Assembly: GCA_001770785.1 (NCBI GenBank)
Contig: MERZ01000180.1
Span: forward strand, 1-7,421
DNA length: 7,421 bases
Source of the DNA: Burkholderiales bacterium RIFCSPHIGHO2_12_FULL_61_11
GTDB taxonomy: Bacteria > Pseudomonadota > Gammaproteobacteria > Burkholderiales > Burkholderiaceae_C
Direction: 5' to 3'
Every line of letters begins with the position of its first letter. The first letter of the stretch is position 1. The notes under the pieces were generated by a model. That model was not told the origin of the DNA. It did no database searches and saw only the letters and a list, made by a program, of their open reading frames with translations. The position numbers and the translations under genes are program-made. This document shows positions 1-7,421 of the stretch, piece after piece.

Positions 1-1073
<1,073 letters not shown>

Positions 1074-1184
1074 GACATCTGATTAACGGGCTTCATCGCC
1101 TTGCTTCAGGCGTTTCGTTGGTCTTCCCGGAACCACAAGCCACCTTGCCGGCATCACCAGCGCGCCGCGTGATAGGCTATTAGC

Positions 1185-1619
1185 ATGTTCACCCCTTCGC
1201 AAGCCGATGTTCGCCGATTTTTCTGCTCTGTTTACGCCAAGACACTTTCCGGGCAACCGATGGAAGCTATAGAAATAATAGCAAGCCAGTGGATAGACGA
1301 GCATCCCGAGTACCACGCGGATCTTGCTGACGTCGACACTGCGCTGGAAAAGATGTACGACGTGCAAGCCGGCAAGACGAACCCCTTCCTGCACCTGTCC
1401 ATGCACCTGTCGATTAGCGAGCAGTGCTCCATCGACCAGCCACGCGGCGTGCGGCAGGCGGTGGAACTTTTAACCGCCCGGCGTAACTCCCTTCATGATG
1501 CGCACCATGAGGCCATGGACTGCCTGGGCCAGATGATCTGGGACAGCCAGCGCGCTGGCCGGCCGCCCGACGGCGCAGCCTATATAGACTGCGTGCAGCG
1601 CCATGCGACCCGGGACTAG
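1185..1619 (+). CDS. DUF1841 family protein, function unknown
   Basis: This is a 144-residue protein with no signal peptide or membrane segment, so it is probably cytosolic. It resembles the DUF1841 family of beta- and gammaproteobacteria by its start MFTPSQ, HPEYH at 40-44, NPFLHLSMH at 66-74, SIDQP at 82-86 and the C-terminal block from H104 to G130 (HDAHH, then CLGQMIWDSQRAGRPPDG). Many histidines and acidic residues are conserved in these blocks, which might suggest metal binding, but no activity is known to me. The ATG at 1185 fits the family's usual N-terminus, although the ribosome binding site is weak. Residues 27-37 are encoded by unusually AT-rich codons, with four ATA isoleucine codons, over a small palindrome described separately. 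The 111 nt between trxB and this gene show no ORF or regulatory site I can support. Transcription probably ends at the hairpin 37 nt downstream. Confidence 0.85.
   Translation: MFTPSQADVRRFFCSVYAKTLSGQPMEAIEIIASQWIDEHPEYHADLADVDTALEKMYDVQAGKTNPFLHLSMHLSISEQCSIDQPRGVRQAVELLTARRNSLHDAHHEAMDCLGQMIWDSQRAGRPPDGAAYIDCVQRHATRD
1266..1282. repeat. GCTAT-N7-ATAGC palindromic element inside the DUF1841 gene
   Basis: GCTAT at 1266-1270 and ATAGC at 1278-1282 are exact inverted arms around the 7-nt AT-rich spacer AGAAATA. From memory, a short GCTAT...ATAGC element, often followed by a GCTTGC-like tail, is common between genes in Comamonadaceae genomes. This copy lies in coding frame and gives the residues AIEIIA. 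The protein length around it appears normal for the family, so it need not be an insertion. Only one copy is present in the window, so its status as a genomic repeat rests on recollection. Confidence 0.4.
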
Positions 1620-1656
1620 CGCCGGTTCACCCGACATCCGTCAACCATTTTCCTTG

Positions 1657-1699
1657 CCGCAACAAAAAAGCCGCTGAAACAGCGGCTTTTTTGTTGCGG
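1657..1699. terminator. Bidirectional intrinsic terminator between convergent genes
   Basis: A perfect 20-bp inverted repeat (arms 1657-1676 and 1680-1699) surrounds a 3-nt AAA loop. The GC-rich inner stem is GCCGCTG/CAGCGGC. It is flanked by an A6 tract on the left arm and a T6 tract on the right arm, so each transcript ends in a hairpin followed by a U-run. It lies between the DUF1841 stop (1619) and the stop of the minus-strand cytochrome gene (1714), where it can serve both. Confidence 0.93.
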
Positions 1700-1713
1700 T
1701 AGTGGTTTGCGCT

Positions 1714-2379
1714 TCAGCGGAATCTGCGTTCAGGAACCACCTTGAGTTCACCTTTGACCGACGACACATAGTTGGCCAGCAGCTTGAGTTCAGCATTGGT
1801 GTAGAGCCTGGCCATGCCACTCATGATCGGGTTAGCGCGGCCGACCACGGGGTTGTTTTCGGTCTTGTACGACTTGAGCGCCACAAACAGGTAGTCGGCA
1901 TGCTGGCCGCCAATCTTGGGGTAGGTCGGATCAATCGGCTTGCTGAAATTGGCACCGTGGCAGGAGGTGCAATTGGTCTTGTTGATCAGGGCTTGCACCT
2001 CGGCGCTGGGCTCTTTGGCCGGGTTGGCGGGGAGCTCGGCACCGGCCACCATGCCATGCACACTGTAATAAGCGGCAAGATCGGCGATATCCTGGTCCTT
2101 CAGCGACCCGGCGATGCCGCGCATGGTGGGGTGCTTGCGCTCGCCCTTCTTGTACGCATTGAGTGAAGCCACGATGTACCCGGCACTTTGGCCGGAAATC
2201 ATCGGCACCTTGTAAACTTCTGGAAAAGAAGATTGGTAACCCTTGATGCCATGGCAGCCAACACACATGGCGTTTTTGGTGGCGCCGGCCTCGGCACTTC
2301 CCTTGATCTCCTGGGCCAAGCTTGCGGCCGTCGCACATGAAACAGCTAAGGCGAATATCGTAGTGAACAGTCTATTCAT
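1714..2379 (-). CDS. Periplasmic dihaem cytochrome c, c4-like
   Basis: This 221-residue exported protein has two class I cytochrome c domains in tandem. A signal peptide covers about residues 1-22, with likely cleavage after ASLA. The haem-binding motifs are CVGCH (39-43) and CTSCH (137-141). Each domain repeats the same layout: CxxCH, then a GQ-x2-Y motif (ISGQSAGY at 61-68 and IGGQHADY at 157-163), then an M-x3-A motif (M86 and M186, the probable sixth haem ligands) and a closing helix (DIADLAAYYS and ELKLLANYVS). This matches cytochrome c4, a periplasmic or membrane-associated carrier that passes electrons to terminal oxidases. The basic tail PERRFR is not explained. It converges on the DUF1841 gene and diverges from the MoxR gene. 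No strong Shine-Dalgarno sequence precedes the ATG. The cytochrome call is firm; the c4 subclass and electron partners are inferred. Confidence 0.92.
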   Translation of the reverse strand: MNRLFTTIFALAVSCATAASLAQEIKGSAEAGATKNAMCVGCHGIKGYQSSFPEVYKVPMISGQSAGYIVASLNAYKKGERKHPTMRGIAGSLKDQDIADLAAYYSVHGMVAGAELPANPAKEPSAEVQALINKTNCTSCHGANFSKPIDPTYPKIGGQHADYLFVALKSYKTENNPVVGRANPIMSGMARLYTNAELKLLANYVSSVKGELKVVPERRFR

Positions 2380-2426
2380 TTTGCGAGCACAATCAAATGA
2401 AAAATCATCGTTTAAGGTAACGCTGG

Positions 2427-2458
2427 AGTATATCTAGTGTTGCATCGGTCGCTGACAA
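2427..2458 (-). promoter_or_regulatory. Possible sigma70 promoter for the cytochrome gene
   Basis: On the minus strand, TTGTCA (plus positions 2453-2458) matches five of six -35 bases. The -10 candidates are TAGATA (2431-2436, 16-nt spacing, three of six) and TATACT (2427-2432, five of six but 20-nt spacing). The site lies about 50-80 nt upstream of the cytochrome ATG. The rest of the 149-nt divergent region (2380-2528) must also hold the promoter of the plus-strand MoxR operon, for which I see no good match. Confidence 0.3.
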
Positions 2459-2528
2459 CCCTCACAAAGGGCCTCTTCAACCCCCGCGCCCTGGCTACCT
2501 CTTCTCACCTCTTTGATTTCGAAAAAAC

Positions 2529-3371
2529 ATGAAATTTCAAGGCTCAAATACTTACGTTGCCACCCCCGATCTGATGCTTGCGGTCAATGCCGCTGCCGCC
2601 CTTAAACGGCCGCTACTGGTCAAGGGCGAACCCGGCACCGGCAAGACCATGCTGGCCGAGGAAGTGGCGCAGGCGCTTCGCCTTCCGCTGCTGCAATGGC
2701 ACATCAAGTCCACCACCAAGGCGCAGCAGGGCCTTTACGAATACGACGCTGTGTCGCGCCTGCGCGATTCACAGTTGGGTGATGAAAAGGTCAAGGATAT
2801 TCACAACTACATCGTCAAGGGTGTGCTGTGGCAGGCTTTTACGGCGGACCAGCCGGTCGCTCTGCTGATCGACGAGATCGACAAGGCCGACATTGAATTT
2901 CCGAACGACTTGCTGCGCGAAATCGACCGCATGGAGTTTTATGTCTATGAGACGCGCGAGCTTATCAAGGCCAGACACCGTCCGCTGGTGTTCATCACCT
3001 CCAACAACGAAAAAGAACTGCCCGACGCGTTTCTGCGCCGCTGCTTTTTCCACTACATCAAGTTTCCCGATGCCGACACCATGAGGCAGATCGTTGCGGT
3101 GCATTTCCCCAACTTAAAAAAAGAGTTGCTGGCTGCCGCCATGAAGACCTTTTATGAGGTGCGCAACCTGCCCGGCCTCAAGAAGAAACCTTCCACCAGC
3201 GAGCTGCTCGACTGGCTCAAGCTGCTGGTGGCCGAAGACATTCCACTGGAAGCGCTGCAGAGCAGGGACGACAAAGTCGCCGTGCCGCCACTGGTCGGCG
3301 CGCTGCTCAAGAACGAGCAGGATGTGACGCTGTTTGAAAAATTGGTGTTCATGCAGCGCAACAACCGTTAA
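2529..3371 (+). CDS. MoxR-family AAA+ ATPase (CoxD-like)
   Basis: This is a 280-residue cytosolic AAA+ ATPase of the MoxR group. These proteins usually work with a VWA-domain partner as chaperones for metal insertion or complex assembly. Walker A is GEPGTGKT (33-40) and Walker B is LLIDEID (112-118, with D115 and E116). Sensor 1 is in FITSNN (155-160). The arginine-finger region is FLRRC (168-172), and a sensor 2-like KPSTSELLDWLK segment lies at 220-231. All catalytic elements are intact and the length is typical of single-domain MoxR proteins. There is no signal peptide. The ATG at 2529 puts the N-terminus a normal distance before Walker A; only a weak A-rich stretch precedes it. The gene for the likely VWA partner follows after 49 nt. 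The ATPase call is firm. The substrate is unknown, and the CoxD resemblance is by family only, since no carbon monoxide dehydrogenase genes are seen here. Confidence 0.93.
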   Translation: MKFQGSNTYVATPDLMLAVNAAAALKRPLLVKGEPGTGKTMLAEEVAQALRLPLLQWHIKSTTKAQQGLYEYDAVSRLRDSQLGDEKVKDIHNYIVKGVLWQAFTADQPVALLIDEIDKADIEFPNDLLREIDRMEFYVYETRELIKARHRPLVFITSNNEKELPDAFLRRCFFHYIKFPDADTMRQIVAVHFPNLKKELLAAAMKTFYEVRNLPGLKKKPSTSELLDWLKLLVAEDIPLEALQSRDDKVAVPPLVGALLKNEQDVTLFEKLVFMQRNNR

Positions 3372-3420
3372 GCCAGGAAGTCCGGGCTCGACAAGCCGCG
3401 CCTTAGAGATTGGCCACACC

Positions 3421-4635
3421 ATGTTGATTGATTTTTTCTACACCCTGCGCAGCGCAAAACTCCCGGTATCGGTCAAGGAGTACCTGATGCTGCTCGAAGC
3501 GCTGCAAGTCGGCGTCGTCGGTCCCAACAGCGGCAAGCGCGATGGCAGCGCAGGCGATGGCGCCTACAAGATCGACGACTTCTACTACCTGAGCCGCACG
3601 GTGCTGGTGAAAGACGAAAAGCACTACGACAAGTTTGACCGCGCTTTTGCCAGCTACTTCAAGGGCGTGGAAATGATCGCCGATTTCACCAGGGACATTC
3701 CGCTCGAATGGCTACGCAAGAACCTGGAACTCGAGCTCAGCGCCGAGGACAAGGAAAAAATAGAAAAAATGGGCTGGGACGAGCTCATGGAGACGCTCAA
3801 AAAGCGTTTTGAAGAGCAAAAAGAGCGCCACGAAGGCGGCAGCAAATGGATAGGCACCGGCGGCACCTCGCCGTTTGGCGCCAATGGCTTCAACCCGCAG
3901 GGCATCCGTATCGGGCAGGAAAAAAGCCGCAATAAAAGCGCCGTGAAGGTCTGGGACCAGCGCGCCTACAAGGATTACGACGACACCCAGGAGCTGGGCA
4001 CTCGCAACATCAAGGTGGCGCTGCGCCGCCTGCGCAAGTTTGCGCGTTTGGGAAATGAAGAAGAACTGGACCTGGCGGACACCATCAAATCCACCGCCGC
4101 CAACGCCGGCTGGCTGGACATCAAGATGGTGCCCGAACGCCACAACAACGTGAAGGTGTTGCTGCTGATGGACGTGGGCGGCACCATGGACGAGCACATC
4201 CACCGCGTCGAGGAAATGTTCTCGGCGGTCAAGGCCGAGTTCAAACACCTGGAGTTTTATTACTTTCACAACTGCGTCTATGACTTCATGTGGAAAAACA
4301 ACCGTCGCCGATTCAGTGAAAAGTTTCCCACCTGGGACATCATCCGCAAGTACAACAAGGACTACAAACTGATCTTTGTCGGTGATGCCACCATGAGTCC
4401 TTACGAAATACTGCAATCCGGCGGCAGCGTGGAATACAACAACGAGGAAGCCGGTGCCGAATGGCTGCAGCGGCTGACCAATGCCTTCCCGAAGTTCGCA
4501 TGGATCAATCCGGAGCCGCAGGGTGTCTGGCAATACCGCCAGAGCGTCAGCATCATCCAGCAACTGGTGAGTCAGCGCATGTACCCGTTGACCATCCGGG
4601 GACTTGAAGAGGCGATACGGCTGCTCTCCAAGTAG
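3421..4635 (+). CDS. VWA domain protein, CoxE-like, partner of MoxR ATPase
   Basis: This is a 404-residue soluble protein without signal peptide or membrane segment. The N-terminal half (about 1-210) is helical and charged, with a lysine/glutamate-rich stretch at about 107-140 that may be a coiled coil, then GTGGTSPFG at 145-153. The C-terminal half is a von Willebrand A fold: strand VKVLLLMD (244-251), YYFHNCVYD (280-288) and LIFVGDATMSPYE (317-329). The metal site motif is DVGGT (251-255) instead of the classical DxSxS, so glycine replaces the first serine and threonine the second. D322 could be the later MIDAS aspartate. CoxE-like proteins are thought to act as adaptors for a MoxR ATPase, and its gene lies 49 nt upstream. 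An in-frame ATG at 3334 would overlap the ATPase gene by 38 nt and add an unrelated-looking leader, so the ATG at 3421 (MLIDFFYTLR) is preferred. The target complex is unknown. Confidence 0.88.
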   Translation: MLIDFFYTLRSAKLPVSVKEYLMLLEALQVGVVGPNSGKRDGSAGDGAYKIDDFYYLSRTVLVKDEKHYDKFDRAFASYFKGVEMIADFTRDIPLEWLRKNLELELSAEDKEKIEKMGWDELMETLKKRFEEQKERHEGGSKWIGTGGTSPFGANGFNPQGIRIGQEKSRNKSAVKVWDQRAYKDYDDTQELGTRNIKVALRRLRKFARLGNEEELDLADTIKSTAANAGWLDIKMVPERHNNVKVLLLMDVGGTMDEHIHRVEEMFSAVKAEFKHLEFYYFHNCVYDFMWKNNRRRFSEKFPTWDIIRKYNKDYKLIFVGDATMSPYEILQSGGSVEYNNEEAGAEWLQRLTNAFPKFAWINPEPQGVWQYRQSVSIIQQLVSQRMYPLTIRGLEEAIRLLSK

Positions 4636-4656
4636 CGCTCAAGTAAACTTCAGGCC

Positions 4657-6651
4657 GTGACCCATCCCAGTACACGCTGCGGGCGGACGGGCACGCTGGC
4701 AGGCTTGAAGACAGCCGCCCAGCTTGCCATTGCCCTTCTCGCCATGGTCTTTGTGCCTGCGGCCAAAGCGCAAATCGGCACGCTCGCACCTGCTGACACT
4801 CCGTCCATGCCTGCCGTTTCAACGCCCCCTTCCGGCGTCACGCAAACCGCACCACCGCCTCCCCCACCGCCGAAAAAATTGGCGCCCGCCCCCACACCGG
4901 AGGGCGCTACAGGCCCCACCGACGCCGAGCCCGAAGTCAGCGCCTTTGACATTTCCGTGCAGGCCCCGCCGGTCGTGCGCGAGCTGCTTGAAAAGCACAT
5001 CGAACTGCAGCGCTATCGCGCAGTGACCGATCTTGACGACGCCGAGCTGGCCCGACTGATCGTGCTGGCCGAGCGCAATGTGCGCAACCTGGTGGGAACG
5101 CTGGGCTACTTCAGCCCCAGCATTCGCATCACGCGCGAAGGTGGCGTGAACGCGCGTCCAACCATCGTGGTGGCGGTTGATCCGGGCCAAGCCACGCGGA
5201 TCGGCCCTGTCGACATCAACTTTTCGGGTGACATTGCCGATTCGCCGGACCCCGATGCGCTGGCCCAGCGCGCTGAAATCAAGCGCGACTGGCGCCTGCC
5301 GACCGGACGGCGCTTTACCCAGGACGACTGGGATGCCGCCAAAACGCAGGCCCTCCGCACCCTGGTCGCGCGCCGCTACCCGGCCGGCAGGTTGGCCGGG
5401 AGCCTGGCCGACGTGGATGCGCCAAGCCATACCGCCAGCTTGACCCTTGCGCTTGATTCAGGCCCGCTGTACCGGCTGGGCCCGCTGCAGGTCTCGGGCG
5501 TGGAACGCTACGACCCGGTGCTGGTGCCGCGACTGGCCCGCTTGAATGCCGGCACGGTCTACGACCAGAACCAGTTGCTGGAAGCCCAGCAAAGGCTTGC
5601 ATCCAGCGGCTACTTTGATTCGGCCTATATTTTCATCGACCCCGAAAGCAACTCGCTGGCCACGCCGGTGCAAGTACAGGTGCGCGAAGCCAAGCTGCAA
5701 AAAATCACGCTCGGCGTGGGCCTGACCACCGACAGCGGACCGCGCGCCTCGGTGGAACACACGCATAACCGCGTGCCCGGCATCGGCTGGCGTGCAGCCA
5801 CCAAACTGCAACTGGATAAAAAAGCGCCTTTCGTCCAGACCGAGTGGACCGCTATCCCCGACGAGGCGAGCTGGCGCTGGATCGCCCTTGGCCGCGTGGA
5901 ACGCCTCGACGACAACGAGCTGGTCACCCAGGCCCAGCGGCTGCGCTTTGGCCGAACGCAGGCAGGCGATCGGATTGACCGCAACATCTACCTGCAGTAT
6001 GACCGGTCCACGGTGCACGGTTCGGGGCTGCAAGGCAATTCAGCCGCGGACACCGGCGACGGCTCGGCCCTGACGGCCAACTACGTCTGGACCGGCCGCT
6101 ATTTCGACAGCCTGCCATTTCCCGGCAAAGGCTACGGCCTCGGCTTCGAGATCGGTGGCGGCACCACGCTGGGTGAAAATCGCCAGCCTTTTACGCGCAC
6201 CGTCGGACGCTGGCTGGGCATTCAACCACTGGCACGGGGGCGAATTGCCATGCGCGCGGAAGCCGGCGCCGTACTGGCAAGTGGTACGGCCCGCATCCCG
6301 GGCACCCAGCTGTTTCGCACCGGTGGCGACAGCACGGTGCGCGGCTACGGCTACCGCGACATCGGCATCCCGCTGGCCAATGGCGTGACCGGGCCCGGCC
6401 GCTACCTGGCTGTTGGCAGCATTGAATGGCAGCGACCCATCCTGCGTGATGGCCGACCCAGCGAATGGGAGAACACCTTGTTTATCGATGCCGGCGCCGT
6501 CGCCGACAAGCCGCAGGACATGCGCCCTTCCGTCGGCGTGGGCACCGGTGTTCGCTGGAAAAGCCCGATTGGTCCTTTGCAGATTGACCTGGCCTATGGT
6601 GTCAAGGTCAAACAGGTGCGGCTGCACGTCAGCGTGGGATTTATCTTTTGA
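4657..6651 (+). CDS. tamA: TamA, Omp85-family outer membrane assembly protein
   Basis: TamA is the outer-membrane half of the Tam machine, which works with TamB to insert certain outer-membrane proteins and is implicated in lipid transport. The 664 residues hold a signal peptide (about 1-38, cleavage near AKA/QI), a low-complexity linker with seven prolines in a row (66-72), and three POTRA-like domains at roughly 96-185, 186-270 and 272-345. A 16-strand-type beta barrel follows from about 346 to the end. The Omp85 loop-6 motif VRGY (561-564) sits in GGDSTVRGYGYRD, and the chain ends in a terminal phenylalanine strand (VSVGFIF), as expected for a Bam substrate. The GTG at 4657 is chosen because it gives a good signal peptide and follows the VWA stop by 21 nt; the next ATG (4744) would cut into the signal sequence. 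AGG at 4652-4654 is too close to be a convincing ribosome binding site. POTRA limits are approximate. Confidence 0.92.
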   Translation: MTHPSTRCGRTGTLAGLKTAAQLAIALLAMVFVPAAKAQIGTLAPADTPSMPAVSTPPSGVTQTAPPPPPPPKKLAPAPTPEGATGPTDAEPEVSAFDISVQAPPVVRELLEKHIELQRYRAVTDLDDAELARLIVLAERNVRNLVGTLGYFSPSIRITREGGVNARPTIVVAVDPGQATRIGPVDINFSGDIADSPDPDALAQRAEIKRDWRLPTGRRFTQDDWDAAKTQALRTLVARRYPAGRLAGSLADVDAPSHTASLTLALDSGPLYRLGPLQVSGVERYDPVLVPRLARLNAGTVYDQNQLLEAQQRLASSGYFDSAYIFIDPESNSLATPVQVQVREAKLQKITLGVGLTTDSGPRASVEHTHNRVPGIGWRAATKLQLDKKAPFVQTEWTAIPDEASWRWIALGRVERLDDNELVTQAQRLRFGRTQAGDRIDRNIYLQYDRSTVHGSGLQGNSAADTGDGSALTANYVWTGRYFDSLPFPGKGYGLGFEIGGGTTLGENRQPFTRTVGRWLGIQPLARGRIAMRAEAGAVLASGTARIPGTQLFRTGGDSTVRGYGYRDIGIPLANGVTGPGRYLAVGSIEWQRPILRDGRPSEWENTLFIDAGAVADKPQDMRPSVGVGTGVRWKSPIGPLQIDLAYGVKVKQVRLHVSVGFIF

Positions 6652-7421
6652 TGGAACCCTCGAACTCGCTCTGGAACGAGCCTGCCGCAAAGCCGGCCAA
6701 GCCAGCGCGACGCTGGCTGAAAGCCGCTGCGCGGGCCATTGGCGGCATCTTCCTGCTGGCCCTGATGACGCTCGGTGCGCTGTGGGGATGGGCCAATACC
6801 GACGGATCGCTGGCCACCGCACTGCGCTGGATCGGGCAATCGCAGCCCCTGAGCGCCGAGCGCGCCACCGGCTCATTGCGTTCAGGCGGGCACGTTGACA
6901 GGTTGGTGTGGCACAAGGAAGGCCTGCGCATCGAAGCACGCGATGTCAGCCTGGCCTGGCAGCCCTGGTCGCTGCTGCATGGCACGCTCAAGCTCGACCA
7001 TCTGAGCGCCGCCAACGTGCAGGTGGATGACCAAGGCGTGCCTGCTGCGGCCCCACCCGCTACGCTGGGTCTTCCGCTATCGGTAGTACTTGATGCATTC
7101 TCAGTCGGTGAGTTGCGCTGGACCGGACCGATAGCGTTTGCCGCCTCCGGCATTGCAGGACGCTACGAATTCGACGGCCGGCAGCATCAGTTTGACTTGC
7201 TCAGCGCGCAGATTGCCAGTGGCCGTTACAGCGGCCGCGCCGTTTTGCCGTCGCGCGGACCGCTCACGCTGAACGCAACATTGTCTGGCGCTCTGGCCGT
7301 CGCCATTTCCGGCAGCAAAACGCCGGTGCCGCTGGCATTCCAGGCCACGGCAAGCGGCCCCCTCACCGAGCTGCTGGTAAAAGCTGAATTGCAGATGACC
7401 GCGCCGCCCGTTGCGGACGCT
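6651..7421 (+). CDS. tamB: TamB, inner-membrane-anchored translocation module (partial, 5' end)
   Basis: The first 257 codons stay open to the window edge; TamB proteins usually exceed 1,000 residues, so most of the gene lies outside. TamB is anchored in the inner membrane and spans the periplasm as a long beta-taco/AsmA-like groove that contacts TamA. Here a cytosolic N-terminus rich in lysine and arginine (residues 14-28) precedes one hydrophobic anchor (about 29-48, IGGIFLLALMTLGALWGW). The following sequence has features common at TamB N-termini: ATGSLRSGGHVDRLVW at 72-87, then alternating short beta strands such as GLRIEARDVSLAWQPWSLL (91-109). The ATG at 6651 shares its A with the tamA TGA stop (TGATG), with no good ribosome binding site of its own, which suggests translation coupled to tamA. 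The identification rests on the tamA neighbour, the anchor and the N-terminal pattern; the diagnostic C-terminal domain is not visible. Confidence 0.88.
   Translation, partial: MEPSNSLWNEPAAKPAKPARRWLKAAARAIGGIFLLALMTLGALWGWANTDGSLATALRWIGQSQPLSAERATGSLRSGGHVDRLVWHKEGLRIEARDVSLAWQPWSLLHGTLKLDHLSAANVQVDDQGVPAAAPPATLGLPLSVVLDAFSVGELRWTGPIAFAASGIAGRYEFDGRQHQFDLLSAQIASGRYSGRAVLPSRGPLTLNATLSGALAVAISGSKTPVPLAFQATASGPLTELLVKAELQMTAPPVADA

Noticed and set aside
1702..2166. 154-codon plus-strand frame opposite the cytochrome gene
   Set aside because: The minus strand carries two intact CxxCH haem motifs and a signal peptide, so the plus-strand frame is a shadow.
2323..2349. Possible lipoprotein box (AVSC, ending at residue 15) in the cytochrome signal peptide
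   Set aside because: The -3 position is alanine rather than leucine, valine or isoleucine, the preceding hydrophobic stretch is short, and a standard cleavage site after ASLA fits better.
3334..3420. Earlier in-frame ATG for the VWA protein
   Set aside because: It would overlap the end of the MoxR gene by 38 nt and add a 29-residue leader that looks like out-of-frame MoxR sequence; MLIDFFYTLR at 3421 is the sensible start.
3712..4563. Long open frame (283 codons) on the minus strand opposite the VWA gene
   Set aside because: It mirrors the GC-rich codon pattern of the VWA gene. Its protein has no recognisable domain, while the plus strand encodes a clear VWA fold.
4633..4659. VWA and tamA lie in the same frame, separated by a TAG stop and seven codons, suggesting a read-through fusion
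   Set aside because: A fusion would bury the TamA signal peptide inside a cytosolic protein. Both ends look like normal termini, and a shared frame occurs one time in three by chance.
6040..6939. 299-codon open frame on the minus strand across the tamA-tamB junction
   Set aside because: It lies opposite well-supported tamA barrel and tamB anchor sequence, and its translation is low-complexity and arginine/alanine-rich with no motif.

Overview
The window looks like chromosomal core DNA from a Gram-negative betaproteobacterium, most likely Burkholderiales and probably Comamonadaceae (Polaromonas/Rhodoferax/Acidovorax-like). This rests on the GC-rich coding sequence, a DUF1841 protein, a c4-type dihaem cytochrome, a MoxR/CoxE-type pair and a TamA/TamB outer-membrane module. 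The genus assignment is an inference from recalled family resemblance, not a database search. I see no tRNA, rRNA, CRISPR array, insertion sequence, phage gene or plasmid gene.

Layout. Positions 1-134 are a non-coding leader, probably between divergent genes. It is followed by trxB (135-1073, thioredoxin reductase) and a DUF1841 gene (1185-1619), both on the plus strand. A perfect 20-bp-stem terminator with A- and T-tracts (1657-1699) separates these from a convergent, minus-strand dihaem cytochrome c gene (1714-2379). A 149-bp divergent intergenic region (2380-2528) follows.

From 2529 to the end, four plus-strand genes are closely packed. They are a MoxR-type AAA+ ATPase (2529-3371), a CoxE-type VWA protein with a substituted MIDAS motif (3421-4635), tamA (4657-6651, Omp85-family outer-membrane protein) and the first 257 codons of tamB (from 6651, cut by the window edge). 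Gaps are 49 nt, 21 nt and a 1-nt TGATG overlap, so this looks like one operon.

How the genes work together. TrxB supplies reduced thioredoxin in the cytosol. The cytochrome is a periplasmic electron carrier. TamA and TamB form the envelope-spanning Tam machine, which helps insert some outer-membrane proteins and is implicated in moving lipid to the outer membrane. The MoxR and VWA proteins form a typical ATPase/adaptor pair thought to act in metal insertion or complex maturation. Their position directly ahead of tamAB is the least explained feature, and is either a functional link to the envelope or simple co-transcription.

I found no convincing new system. The points most worth a second look are the MoxR-VWA-TamA-TamB arrangement with its altered MIDAS, a palindromic AT-rich repeat-like element inside the DUF1841 coding sequence, and a seven-proline run in TamA.
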